From JACMLD01 sp038207265 (GTDB lineage Bacteria > Bacteroidota > Bacteroidia > Chitinophagales > Chitinophagaceae): a DNA stretch of 64,000 nucleotides. The notes beneath the pieces were generated by a model, which was not told where the DNA came from, searched no databases, and saw nothing but the letters and a program-made list of their open reading frames with translations. This document shows positions 8,921 to 16,753 of the stretch, piece by piece; within the stretch, counting starts at the first letter, position 1, and each line of letters begins with the position of its first letter. Made by a program: the position numbers and the translations under genes. The stretch is from assembly GCA_038207265.1 (NCBI GenBank), contig JBBQZZ010000003.1:124001-188000 (forward strand), written 5' to 3'.

Positions 8921-9820
8921 CTAAACATCGCAGGTATTAACAGCCTGTCTCAGTGCAGCAATTTTATCTTTGTTTTCTTTTCCTGTTGGTATGAATTCCT
9001 GTGCTACATAATCTTTGAACCCGGTTTGTACAATGGCATTCATAATAGCCGGATAAAATAATTCCTGGCTTTCATTGATCTCATGTCTGCCCGGTACACC
9101 CGCTGTATGATAGTGCCCGAAATATTGGTGATTGTCGCGTATAGTTCTGATCACATCACCTTCGTCAATCTGCATGTGATAAATGTCATACAATAGTTTA
9201 AAATTTTCCGATCCTAATCTTTTGCAAAGTTCAACACCCCAGGGCGTTCTGTCGCACATATAATCTTTGTGATCTACTTTGCTATTGAGCAATTCCATTT
9301 GAATAATAACTTTATTCTTTTCAGCCAGGGGCAGAATTTTCTGCAATCCCTCTACACAATTTTTCAGACCTGTTTCATCATCCATTCCATTACGGCTTCC
9401 ACTGAAACAAATAAGGTTTTTATAACCGGCTTTGGCCATCAAAGGAATTACATCTGTGTAATCTTTGACCAATTGTTCATGAAAAGTTTTGTTATTAAAC
9501 CCATTGGTTAAACTAACAGAGCCGCCATGATAACACATGGAGCTATAGAGGCCGTACTTCTGAAGCATGGGCCAATCTTTGGGGGCGATTAAATCTATGG
9601 CGCCGAAACCAATTTCTTTGACGGCCTGGCAAAGTTCTTCCAATGGTATAAAATTGTAGCACCACTGGCAAACCGAGTGATTGATATTTCCTTTGAATTT
9701 CAATTCCGTTTCATTTTCGTTTTGAGCTGCAATAGCGGGAAGCATTGAAGACGCACCAATAGCTGCAGTACCTGCAAGCAAACTCTTAATGGCAAGACGT
9801 CTGTTTTGTTTGTTTGGCAT
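8921..9820 (-). CDS. Exported hydroxypyruvate-isomerase-family TIM-barrel protein
   Basis: This 299-residue protein of the xylose-isomerase-like TIM-barrel superfamily resembles Hyi-type enzymes: 'SVCQWCYNFIPLEELCQAVKEIGF' at the start of the barrel, 'IQMELLNSKVDHKDYMCDR', 'LLYDIYHMQIDEGDV' and a terminal 'GFKDYVAQEFIPTG' strand. These carry the Glu/Asp/His metal ligands of the fold. The N-terminus 'NRRLAIKSLLAGTAAIGASSM' is a Tat-type signal, so it probably works in the periplasm, unlike classical Hyi. It sits between the transporter and the GMC genes. Activity on an oxidised (keto) sugar is inferred from this context; the actual reaction is unknown. Confidence 0.85.
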   Translation of the reverse strand: MPNKQNRRLAIKSLLAGTAAIGASSMLPAIAAQNENETELKFKGNINHSVCQWCYNFIPLEELCQAVKEIGFGAIDLIAPKDWPMLQKYGLYSSMCYHGGSVSLTNGFNNKTFHEQLVKDYTDVIPLMAKAGYKNLICFSGSRNGMDDETGLKNCVEGLQKILPLAEKNKVIIQMELLNSKVDHKDYMCDRTPWGVELCKRLGSENFKLLYDIYHMQIDEGDVIRTIRDNHQYFGHYHTAGVPGRHEINESQELFYPAIMNAIVQTGFKDYVAQEFIPTGKENKDKIAALRQAVNTCDV

Positions 9821-9859
9821 AATGAACAGGTTGTAATTTACTTAATGTGGTTGATTTAT

Positions 9860-11089
9860 CTATGCCGCTTGTACAATTACTTTTTTTTGTGAGCGTGTGT
9901 AAAAAAATAATACCGCAAAAGCAACTGTAAGTATCAGCGGAATAATTAACGTTACATTTATAATGTCCTGACCGGCCTCAGCAGGAGCTTTGCTTTGTTG
10001 CAATTTGTCGTAGTAACTCCCCATAAATATCAAATAAAGCGAAACAGCAAACATACCGGCGCCACCCATAAAATTCAGTCCAACAGCTCCTGTTTCGGGA
10101 AGTTTTTCAGAAACAAAACCCAGCATAGTGGGCCAGAAATAACAAACTCCCATACCAAATACAATTGCACCCACAAACAACATATTACCTGTTGAATGGC
10201 CAAGTAAATACAAACCCAGCGAAGCTAATATAGCAGAAGTAAGCAGCACGCCGGAAGGTGAAAGCTTATGCACGATAGGGCCGGCAAAAGCACGGCCTAT
10301 TACCATAATTCCTGTTTCTATAGTTAAAAGCAAGAGGGCATTGTCTGTCACGTTTTTGAGCAGCACATCAATCCACTGTCCGGTAAATAATTCAGTAATT
10401 GCTGTTCCAAGCATTAAAATTATCATTACAAGAAACAAAGGTTTCAATAACGATTTATACATAACGCGCGATGAAACGCCACTCGAAACCCTTTCCGTAA
10501 CGGGAAAAGTCAATCGCAAAAACAAATAGCCATAAACAACTGTAGGAATAAGCATAAGACCTACCAGGAATCGCCAGTTGGTGATTATTTTAACTACCTG
10601 GTCACTTCCAACTGCTGTCTGTCCTAAAAAATGTACGATAAGCGTACCTATTACAATTCCACCTGGAAACCAAAGATGAAAGTGATTTAGTTTAGTTGTT
10701 TTATTTGAAGTATATAAACTAGCCACTAATGGATTACAAGCGGCTTCCACTGTTCCGTTGCCCATCCCAATCAAAAGTGTTGAAATAAACAAGGGCCAGA
10801 ATCCATTTGCTGTTATTGTTAGAATAATACCCAACGCATGAAAAAAGAAAGCGCCAACCAGTAATTTTTTCATCCCAACGACATCCACGATAAGCCCACC
10901 AATCACAATAGCAAGCGGGAAACCCCAAAAAGCGGTGCTGGTAATAATTCCAATTTGCTCCTGCGTTAAACTAAACTGATCTTTCCAGGTAGTAAGTAAT
11001 CCTGCCCTGATACCAAAAGAAAGTGATGTAACAAGTAATGAAGTACAACTGGCTATAAACAGCTTATCGCGCTGAATGTTTGTAGGCAT
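9860..11089 (-). CDS. MFS transporter, probable sugar permease
   Basis: This 409-residue protein has about twelve hydrophobic segments. The MFS signature loop between helices 2 and 3 is 'GGLIVDVVGMKKLLVGAFFF', and 'FWGFPLAIVIGGL' precedes it. The opening 'LSFGIRAGLLTTWKDQFSLTQEQIG' resembles sugar MFS permeases seen next to Gfo/Idh/MocA genes in Bacteroidota. It is the first gene of the minus-strand operon, 39 bp ahead of the TIM-barrel gene and divergent from the plus operon. It would carry the cleaved or oxidised sugar into the cytoplasm; the substrate is not determinable. Confidence 0.88.
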   Translation of the reverse strand: MPTNIQRDKLFIASCTSLLVTSLSFGIRAGLLTTWKDQFSLTQEQIGIITSTAFWGFPLAIVIGGLIVDVVGMKKLLVGAFFFHALGIILTITANGFWPLFISTLLIGMGNGTVEAACNPLVASLYTSNKTTKLNHFHLWFPGGIVIGTLIVHFLGQTAVGSDQVVKIITNWRFLVGLMLIPTVVYGYLFLRLTFPVTERVSSGVSSRVMYKSLLKPLFLVMIILMLGTAITELFTGQWIDVLLKNVTDNALLLLTIETGIMVIGRAFAGPIVHKLSPSGVLLTSAILASLGLYLLGHSTGNMLFVGAIVFGMGVCYFWPTMLGFVSEKLPETGAVGLNFMGGAGMFAVSLYLIFMGSYYDKLQQSKAPAEAGQDIINVTLIIPLILTVAFAVLFFYTRSQKKVIVQAA

Positions 11090-11275
11090 AATCGTTAGAA
11101 GGTTAAAGTGAAAAAAATTCGGAGTTAAATGTAATTTTAATTTTTAAATAATTGAATCGATAATTTATTTATTTGACACTTTTTTTTTAAAAGACTTTCG
11201 TTACTTTTCCTGTCTCATTCATTTTTAACTAAAGATCGCTCAAACCATATCAAAAAAATTTAACCGCTATTTAAT
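11090..11275. promoter_or_regulatory. Divergent promoter region between the two sugar operons
   Basis: This 186-bp, very AT-rich gap separates the MFS gene (minus) from the Gfo/Idh/MocA gene (plus), so both promoters must lie here. On the plus strand a TTTG (11172-11175) and a TACTTTTC (11202-11209, 7 of 8 to TAnnTTTG) are present, but 26 nt apart, which is longer than usual. I found no convincing operator palindrome and no regulator gene next to the locus. Confidence 0.4.
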
Positions 11276-12442
11276 ATGAACAGAAAACTACGCATGGGAA
11301 TGGTAGGTGGTGGTAAAGACGCCTTTATTGGTGCCATTCACCGCATTGCCGCCAATATGGATGGCCTGATAGAATTATCCTGTGGTGCATTAAGCATCAA
11401 TCCTGAAATTGCAAAAGAATCAGGTCGTGCACTTTTTTTATCGGAAGATCGAACGTATTTAACCTACGATGAGATGATAAAAAAAGAAGCTGCATTACCG
11501 GCCGATAAACGCATTGATTTCGTTACAATCGTTACGCCCAACTTTGCACATTTTGCTCCTGCGATGATGGCATTGGACAATGGATTTCATGTAGTGATAG
11601 AAAAACCAATTGCCTTCACACTGGATGAAGCGAAACAATTAAAAAAGAAAGTAGAAGAAACAGGTTTGTTGCTATGTCTTACGCATACCTATTCGGGTTA
11701 TCCATTGGTAAAACATGCAAAACAAATGGTAGCGGATGGCGTGCTTGGCAAAATAAGAAAGGTATGGGTTGAATATCCGCAAGGATGGTTAAGTAAATTG
11801 AGCGAGCGTGAAGGCAACGCACAGGCAGCATGGAGAACCGATCCAAAGAAGAGCGGTAAAAGTGGCTGTATGGGAGATATTGGAACACATGCCGCTCATC
11901 TTGCAGAATACATTACCGGCCTGAAGATAACAAAACTTTGCGCCGATTTAAATATAGTGGTTGAAGGAAGAGCATTGGATGATGATGGAAATGTATTATT
12001 GAAATTTGATAACGGTGCCGCAGGTGTATTAATGGCATCGCAGGTCGCCGCCGGTGAGGAGAATGCTTTAAAAATAAGAGTGTATGGTGAGAAAGGTGGA
12101 ATTGAATGGGCACAGCATGAACCCAACACCTTGCTGGTGAAATGGCTCGATCAACCCACACAAATATTGAGAGCCGGCGGTAACTACGGTGATCGGTTAT
12201 CAAGTTTTGCTACTCACAATGCACGTACACCAGGAGGTCATCCGGAAGGTTATCTCGAAGCCTTTGGTAATATCTATAGAAATTTTGCGCTTACCTTGTC
12301 AGCAAGAATAGATGGAACACAACCTTCAAAAGAAGCACTTGATTTTCCTTCTGTGGCAGATGGGATACGTGGTATGGCGTTTATTGATAACGTGGTAGCA
12401 TCAGCGCAGAGTGATAAGAAATGGCACGACTATGTTATGTGA
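11276..12442 (+). CDS. Cytosolic Gfo/Idh/MocA-family oxidoreductase
   Basis: This 388-residue NAD(P)-dependent dehydrogenase has the nucleotide-binding 'GMVGGGKDAFIG' at residues 8-19, the family 'EKP' motif at 109-111 with its catalytic Lys, and the D-x3-H pair (Asp201, His205 in 'GDIGTHAAH'). There is no signal peptide, so it is cytoplasmic. It leads the plus operon and is followed 100 bp later by a TIM-barrel gene, a pairing common in Bacteroidota sugar loci. Within a 3-keto pathway it could reduce a 3-keto sugar back to the parent hexose with NAD(P)H; this is inferred from context. Confidence 0.9.
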   Translation: MNRKLRMGMVGGGKDAFIGAIHRIAANMDGLIELSCGALSINPEIAKESGRALFLSEDRTYLTYDEMIKKEAALPADKRIDFVTIVTPNFAHFAPAMMALDNGFHVVIEKPIAFTLDEAKQLKKKVEETGLLLCLTHTYSGYPLVKHAKQMVADGVLGKIRKVWVEYPQGWLSKLSEREGNAQAAWRTDPKKSGKSGCMGDIGTHAAHLAEYITGLKITKLCADLNIVVEGRALDDDGNVLLKFDNGAAGVLMASQVAAGEENALKIRVYGEKGGIEWAQHEPNTLLVKWLDQPTQILRAGGNYGDRLSSFATHNARTPGGHPEGYLEAFGNIYRNFALTLSARIDGTQPSKEALDFPSVADGIRGMAFIDNVVASAQSDKKWHDYVM

Positions 12443-12542
12443 GTTGCAGGTATTTATAGAGAGTACTACAACTAACTCCTCTTCACTTACTACTCACCTG
12501 GCCTGTCTCCATACTAAATACTGAATACTAAATAATTTCCAA

Positions 12543-13598
12543 ATGACAACAATAAAAGGTCCGGGTATTTTTCTTGCACAGTTTATGGGTGATGCAGCTC
12601 CCTTTAATTCGCTGGAATCTATCTGCAAATGGGCGAAGAGCATAGGATTTGTGGGTGTACAAATTCCCAGCTGGGAGGGTCGTTGCATTGATTTGCAAAA
12701 AGCTGCCGAGAGTAAAACATATGCAGATGAAATCAAAGGCATCGTGAATGCAGCAGGATTAGAAATAACTGAACTTTCCACGCATTTACAGGGACAATTG
12801 GTGGCGGTTCATCCGGCTTATGATGCATTGTTTGATGGTTTCGCACCCGAGCAATACCGCAACAATCCAAAAGCAAGAACTGAATGGGCGGTCCAACAAT
12901 TAAAATATGCAGCCAAAGCATCGCAGAACCTTGGATTAACTGCACATGCTACTTTTAGCGGCGCATTATTATGGCATACTGTATATCCCTGGCCACAACG
13001 GCCTGCTGGTTTGGTTGAAACAGGTTTTAAGGAACTGGCCAAACGCTGGTTACCCATTCTGAACCATTTTGATGAGCATGGTGTAGATGTTTGTTATGAA
13101 ATACATCCGGGAGAGGATTTGCATGATGGTGTTTCTTATGAAATGTTCCTGGAAAAAGTAAACAATCATAAAAGAGCTTGCTTGCTGTACGATCCTTCTC
13201 ATTTTGTTTTACAATGCCTGGACTATCTTTCGTATATCGATTTCTATCATGAACGCATCAAAATGTTTCATGTGAAAGATGCAGAATTCAATCCAACCGG
13301 AAAACAAGGTGTGTATGGTGGATACCAGAACTGGATAGACCGTGCCGGCAGGTTCAGGTCGTTGGGAGATGGGCAAGTGGATTTCAAATCTATCTTTAGT
13401 AAACTGACAGCTTATGATTACAAGGGCTGGGCCGTAATGGAATGGGAATGTGCCATCAAACATCCTGAAGATGGTGCCCGCGAAGGTTCAGTTTTCATAA
13501 AAGACCATATCATTCGCGTCACAGAAAAGGCATTTGATGATTTTGCAGGAACTGGCAGCAATGAAAATTTTAATCGCAGCATTTTAGGTTTGCAATAA
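12543..13598 (+). CDS. Cytosolic sugar phosphate isomerase/epimerase-like TIM barrel
   Basis: This 351-residue AP-endonuclease-2-like TIM barrel has metal-ligand motifs 'DVCYEIHPGEDLHDG', 'LLYDPSHFVLQCLDYLSYIDFY', 'IKMFHVKDAEFNPTGKQGVYGG' and 'GWAVMEWECAIKHPEDGA'. It has no signal peptide. It is larger than its exported relatives (about 300 residues) and is paired with the preceding Gfo/Idh/MocA gene. The substrate is presumably a ketosugar produced by its neighbours, but isomerase, epimerase or lyase action cannot be told apart from sequence. Confidence 0.88.
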   Translation: MTTIKGPGIFLAQFMGDAAPFNSLESICKWAKSIGFVGVQIPSWEGRCIDLQKAAESKTYADEIKGIVNAAGLEITELSTHLQGQLVAVHPAYDALFDGFAPEQYRNNPKARTEWAVQQLKYAAKASQNLGLTAHATFSGALLWHTVYPWPQRPAGLVETGFKELAKRWLPILNHFDEHGVDVCYEIHPGEDLHDGVSYEMFLEKVNNHKRACLLYDPSHFVLQCLDYLSYIDFYHERIKMFHVKDAEFNPTGKQGVYGGYQNWIDRAGRFRSLGDGQVDFKSIFSKLTAYDYKGWAVMEWECAIKHPEDGAREGSVFIKDHIIRVTEKAFDDFAGTGSNENFNRSILGLQ

Positions 13599-13654
13599 TT
13601 TCTGCCGAACTTTAATTTTGAATTAACCAACTATTATTATTTAAAATAACTATT

Positions 13655-14041
13655 ATGATCAAAAAGTTTCTTGCCATTTCAATGATTGTTACCGCCTGTT
13701 ATGCATGTAATAACGATTCGGATAAAAAAACGGAAACAACCGATAAACCTGCGGTAGAAGATATTTCCAAGAATCCTGACTATCAAAAGGGCCTTGAACT
13801 GATTAGTAAATCAGACTGTCTTACTTGTCACAAGATTGATGAAACATCAACTGGTCCGGCTTACCGCGATGTAGCCAACAAATACCCCAATGATGAAAAA
13901 ACGATAGCCACGCTCTCTGAAAAAATCGTAAAAGGTGGTATGGGTAACTGGGGTCAGGTTCCAATGGTTGCACATCCAAACTTATCCGCTGATGATGCCA
14001 AACAAATAGTCAAATACATTTTGCTTTTAAAAAATAAATAA
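13655..14041 (+). CDS. Lipoprotein cytochrome c (class I, mono-haem)
   Basis: This 128-residue protein has a lipoprotein signal (Cys at 15 or 18 in 'VTACYACNND') and an acidic and threonine-rich linker. A single haem motif 'CLTCH' sits at residues 55-59. The axial Met is probably in 'GQVPMVAHPNLS', and the C-terminal helix is 'DDAKQIVKYILLL'. It would sit on the periplasmic face of a membrane. Its position between the isomerase and DUF1080 genes suggests it takes electrons from the GMC dehydrogenases, as the cytochrome subunit does in the Caulobacter LacABC type of glucoside 3-dehydrogenase. The DUF1080 gene follows after 5 bp. Confidence 0.92.
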   Translation: MIKKFLAISMIVTACYACNNDSDKKTETTDKPAVEDISKNPDYQKGLELISKSDCLTCHKIDETSTGPAYRDVANKYPNDEKTIATLSEKIVKGGMGNWGQVPMVAHPNLSADDAKQIVKYILLLKNK

Positions 14042-14046
14042 CTCAT

Positions 14047-14781
14047 ATGAAAATTTTATTGCTTGCTATGGCCGTAACAATGATGACTGCCTGTAATAAT
14101 TCAACGGATACAACTGCGAACAAAGAGACGTCTGCCGCTGATAGTACAACAACAACAGCAAAAGCTGATGATGGTTGGGAGTATTTGTTTGACGGTAAAA
14201 CAACTTCTGGCTGGCATACCTATGGTTTAAGTACAGTCAGAGATCGATGGCAGATTGCAGACAGTGCTCTATACATTGACACTACTAAAAAAGAAGGTGG
14301 CGATTTGGTGACAAACAATGAATATTCAAACTTTGACCTGCAGCTTGAATGGAAGATTGCAAAGAATGGCAACAGTGGTATTATCTTTTATGTGCATGAA
14401 GACACCACAAAATATAAAGAGACATACCAGACCGGGCCCGAAATGCAGGTATTGGATAATGACGGACATCCTGATGGTAAAATCCTGAAACATCGTGCAG
14501 GCGATTTATACGATTTAATAAAGAGTAGTTCGGAACCTGTAAAACCTGTAGGTGAATGGAACCAGGCCGAAATCATCAGCAACAATGGCAATCTTGAACT
14601 TAAACTGAATGGAACCACTGTTGTTTCAACAACACTCTGGGATGATGGCTGGAAAAAAATAGTAGCCGGAAGTAAATTTAAAAGCATGCCCGATTGGGGA
14701 ACGTTTAAATCTGGTAAGATTGCATTACAGGATCACGGTAACCTGGTTTGGTATCGTAATATCAGAATAAAAAAATTATAA
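14047..14781 (+). CDS. DUF1080 (3-keto-disaccharide hydrolase domain) lipoprotein, copy 1
   Basis: This 244-residue protein has a lipobox 'MMTAC' (Cys16), then a Thr-rich linker and one DUF1080 domain: 'DGWEYLFDGKTTSGWHTYG', 'NFDLQLEWKIAKNGNSGIIFYVHED', 'GPEMQVLDNDGHPDG', 'PVGEWNQAEIISNNGNLELKLNG' and 'GKIALQDHGNLVWYRNIRIKKL'. The fold is a concanavalin-like beta-sandwich. Characterised members hydrolyse 3-keto-glycosides by an elimination/hydration route. Between cytochrome c and ThuA genes, it most likely acts on the products of the GMC dehydrogenases in the periplasm. Confidence 0.92.
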   Translation: MKILLLAMAVTMMTACNNSTDTTANKETSAADSTTTTAKADDGWEYLFDGKTTSGWHTYGLSTVRDRWQIADSALYIDTTKKEGGDLVTNNEYSNFDLQLEWKIAKNGNSGIIFYVHEDTTKYKETYQTGPEMQVLDNDGHPDGKILKHRAGDLYDLIKSSSEPVKPVGEWNQAEIISNNGNLELKLNGTTVVSTTLWDDGWKKIVAGSKFKSMPDWGTFKSGKIALQDHGNLVWYRNIRIKKL

Positions 14782-14791
14782 CTTATAACCC

Positions 14792-15544
14792 ATGCTGGCT
14801 GCTTTTATATTCAGAAAATTATTATTACTGATGAGTATTGTGATGAGTGTGTCACTTCCATCCAATAATAAAAAAACGATGATTGGCAAAGAGGATAAGC
14901 TATTAATTTTTTCGAAGACCAATGGCTTCCGTCATGAAAGCATTGAAGCAGGTATTGCAGCAATAAAGAAACTGGGTGCAGAAAATCATTTTGCAGTTAG
15001 TGCTACAGAAGACTCGGCTTATCTGACTGAGACGAACCTGCAACAATACAGTGCCATTGTTTTTTTAAGTACAACCGGCAAAGTGTTAGGTTTGAATGAA
15101 GAAAAAGCTTTGCAGTCTTTCATTCGTAATGGCGGCGGATTTGTAGGTATACATGCTGCAAGTGATTGTGAATACGAATGGCCCTGGTATGTAAAATTGA
15201 TTGGTGGAAATTTTGAAAGTCATCCAAAACCGCAGCCAGCAAAGTTGATGGTAATCAATAAAACTCATGCATCTACCAAAGGTCTTCCAGATGTGTGGGA
15301 ACGTACCGATGAATGGTACAATTTCAAAAACCTGAATCCAGACGTAACAGTATTGATTAAAATTGATGAGTCTTCTTATACCGGCGGAAAGAATGGAGAC
15401 AATCATCCAATGGCATGGTACCACAAGTACGATGGAGGAAGAGTTTTCTATACAGAATTAGGACATACCAGGGAGTCTTTCAGTGAACCATTGTACCTAC
15501 AGCATCTCCTGGGTGGTATAGACTACGCTTTGAATAAGAAATAA
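14792..15544 (+). CDS. ThuA-like protein (trehalose-utilisation family)
   Basis: This 250-residue ThuA-domain protein has a class-I glutamine-amidotransferase-like fold: 'KLLIFSKTNGFRHESIEAGIAAIKKLG', 'YSAIVFLSTTGKVLGLNEEKALQSFI', 'GGGFVGIHAASDCEYEWPWY', 'HPMAWYHKYDGGRVFYTELGH'. A hydrophobic N-terminus (residues 1-22) suggests export; Met14 is an alternative start. ThuA with the Gfo/Idh/MocA protein ThuB supports trehalose and related disaccharide use through 3-keto sugars in rhizobia. It is the last gene of the plus operon, 10 bp after DUF1080, and a terminator follows. Confidence 0.88.
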   Translation: MLAAFIFRKLLLLMSIVMSVSLPSNNKKTMIGKEDKLLIFSKTNGFRHESIEAGIAAIKKLGAENHFAVSATEDSAYLTETNLQQYSAIVFLSTTGKVLGLNEEKALQSFIRNGGGFVGIHAASDCEYEWPWYVKLIGGNFESHPKPQPAKLMVINKTHASTKGLPDVWERTDEWYNFKNLNPDVTVLIKIDESSYTGGKNGDNHPMAWYHKYDGGRVFYTELGHTRESFSEPLYLQHLLGGIDYALNKK

Positions 15545-15566
15545 TATCGTTTTTTTTCATATTGTG

Positions 15567-15600
15567 AAAGCAACTCCTTCGGGTTGCTTTTTCTTTTTTA
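15567..15600 (+). terminator. Rho-independent terminator after ThuA-like gene
   Basis: Stem AAAGCAAC (15567-15574) with GTTGCTTT (15583-15590), a short CC/GG continuation in the loop, then a T-rich tail. It lies 22 bp after the stop codon. Confidence 0.85.
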
Positions 15601-15809
15601 TAATTTTCCTTAATCAATTTTCATAGTAAACCCTTACCTGAGCTTATTTGAAAGGTATTTGCTTGGAATTAAGTTAAAAGGGAATTAATTTTACTTCAGC
15701 AATTAGATAAAGTGTTTAGATATCCAATTCCTGTGAAATGAAACCGTCCTTTGAAAACCATTCGTTGAGAACTCCGACCTTAGTAAAACTAAAAAATTCA
15801 TGTTCTCTG

Positions 15810-15840
15810 AAAAACCCTGCAAACTTTGTAGGGTTTTTTC
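15810..15840. terminator. Second terminator-like hairpin in the spacer
   Basis: CCCT (15815-15818) pairs with AGGG (15830-15833), extended by flanking A and T runs and by inner pairs. A run before and T run after make it usable in both directions. It is about 220 bp past the ThuA-like gene's own terminator, so it may end a transcript from an unrecognised element or be a relic. Confidence 0.5.
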
Positions 15841-15880
15841 ATTTTTAAGAAATAACATTACAAACTTCCAATAATTATAA

Positions 15881-15908
15881 AAAAAGCAGTCTTTATTGAC
15901 TGCTTTTT
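15881..15908 (-). terminator. Rho-independent terminator after exported DUF1080 gene
   Basis: A perfect 11-bp stem (15881-15891 with 15898-15908) and a 6-nt loop; on the minus strand GACTGC is followed by a run of T. It lies 24 bp beyond the DUF1080 stop. Confidence 0.85.
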
Positions 15909-15932
15909 AGATCCTTTAATGAAACAACATCT

Positions 15933-16703
15933 CTACAATTCTCTCAACCATATATTTCTATAGCTGATGGGCTCGCTTTTATCTCCGTGTGCCTGTAATT
16001 TTATGGGTTCGGGCCCGTGCTTTTTATAAGATGGCTGTCCAATGTAAGGAGTATCGCCCTTTAATTCAGTATTGTTCTGAACTAAAATACCGTTATGGAA
16101 TACCGTAACTCTCGCAGGTGATTTTACGGTACCATCATCGTTAAATCTCGGCGCTGTCCATGCAACATCATAGGTCTGCCATTCACCCGGTTTACGACAT
16201 GCATTTACCAAAGGAGGTGTTTGTTTGTACATACTACCGGCCTGTCCATTTACATAAGTTGAATTATTGTAATTGTCCAGCACCTGTAATTCATAGCCGC
16301 CTGCACCAAACGGTAACGCCGCTAAAAATATTCCGCTATTACCCCGCGCCTGTCCGGAACCCGTAATGTTGGCAGGAATGCGATATTCTATGTGCAATTG
16401 AAAATCTGTAAATGATCTTTTTGTTTGTATGTCTCCCGCGCTTTTATTTACAGTCATCGCATTATCACCCACTATCCATTTGGCTTCTGCAGTAGAGTCT
16501 TTGGCAGATACCCATTGAGCAAGGTTCTTTCCATCAAATAAAATAATTGCATCGGATGGTGCTTCAAATGCTGCAGCACCGGGAGTAACAACTCTTGGTA
16601 CAGGACTGTAGTATTCAGTTGCTTTCGGGTCTCCCTGTTGAGCATGTAACGCACTGGATGAAACTGCCGCCATTAAAAAAAATGAAATGATCTTTTTGTT
16701 CAT
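15933..16703 (-). CDS. DUF1080 (3-keto-disaccharide hydrolase domain) secreted protein, copy 2
   Basis: This 256-residue protein has a Sec signal (residues 1-21, 'SSSALHAQ'). Its DUF1080 domain shows 'PSDAIILFDGKNLAQWVS', 'TDFQLHIEYRIPA', 'RGNSGIFLAALPFGAGGYELQVLDNY', 'CRKPGEWQTYDVAWTAPRF', and ends 'PISYRNIWLREL'. It belongs to the larger DUF1080 subtype with 'GQARGNSGIFL', distinct from copies 1 and 3, so substrate preference may differ. It is the last gene of the three-gene minus operon (TIM barrel, Gfo/Idh/MocA, DUF1080), 50 bp after the Gfo/Idh/MocA gene. Confidence 0.92.
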   Translation of the reverse strand: MNKKIISFFLMAAVSSSALHAQQGDPKATEYYSPVPRVVTPGAAAFEAPSDAIILFDGKNLAQWVSAKDSTAEAKWIVGDNAMTVNKSAGDIQTKRSFTDFQLHIEYRIPANITGSGQARGNSGIFLAALPFGAGGYELQVLDNYNNSTYVNGQAGSMYKQTPPLVNACRKPGEWQTYDVAWTAPRFNDDGTVKSPARVTVFHNGILVQNNTELKGDTPYIGQPSYKKHGPEPIKLQAHGDKSEPISYRNIWLREL

Positions 16704-16753
16704 GTTAGTGATTTTAAAATTATTTACGGTTATTGTATGTTTTACCCGGTAAA

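Larger units (their letters stand above)
15601..15932. other. Gene-free spacer between convergent sugar operons
   Basis: With the preceding terminator this is a 388-bp gap. It contains two further hairpins (15810-15840 and 15881-15908). A 36-codon open frame from 15738 runs straight through the first hairpin and has no recognisable features. I see no RNA gene or repeat. Confidence 0.6.

Noticed and set aside
15738..15848. 36-codon plus-strand frame in the operon spacer
   Set aside because: It reads through a terminator hairpin, has no upstream signals and no family features.
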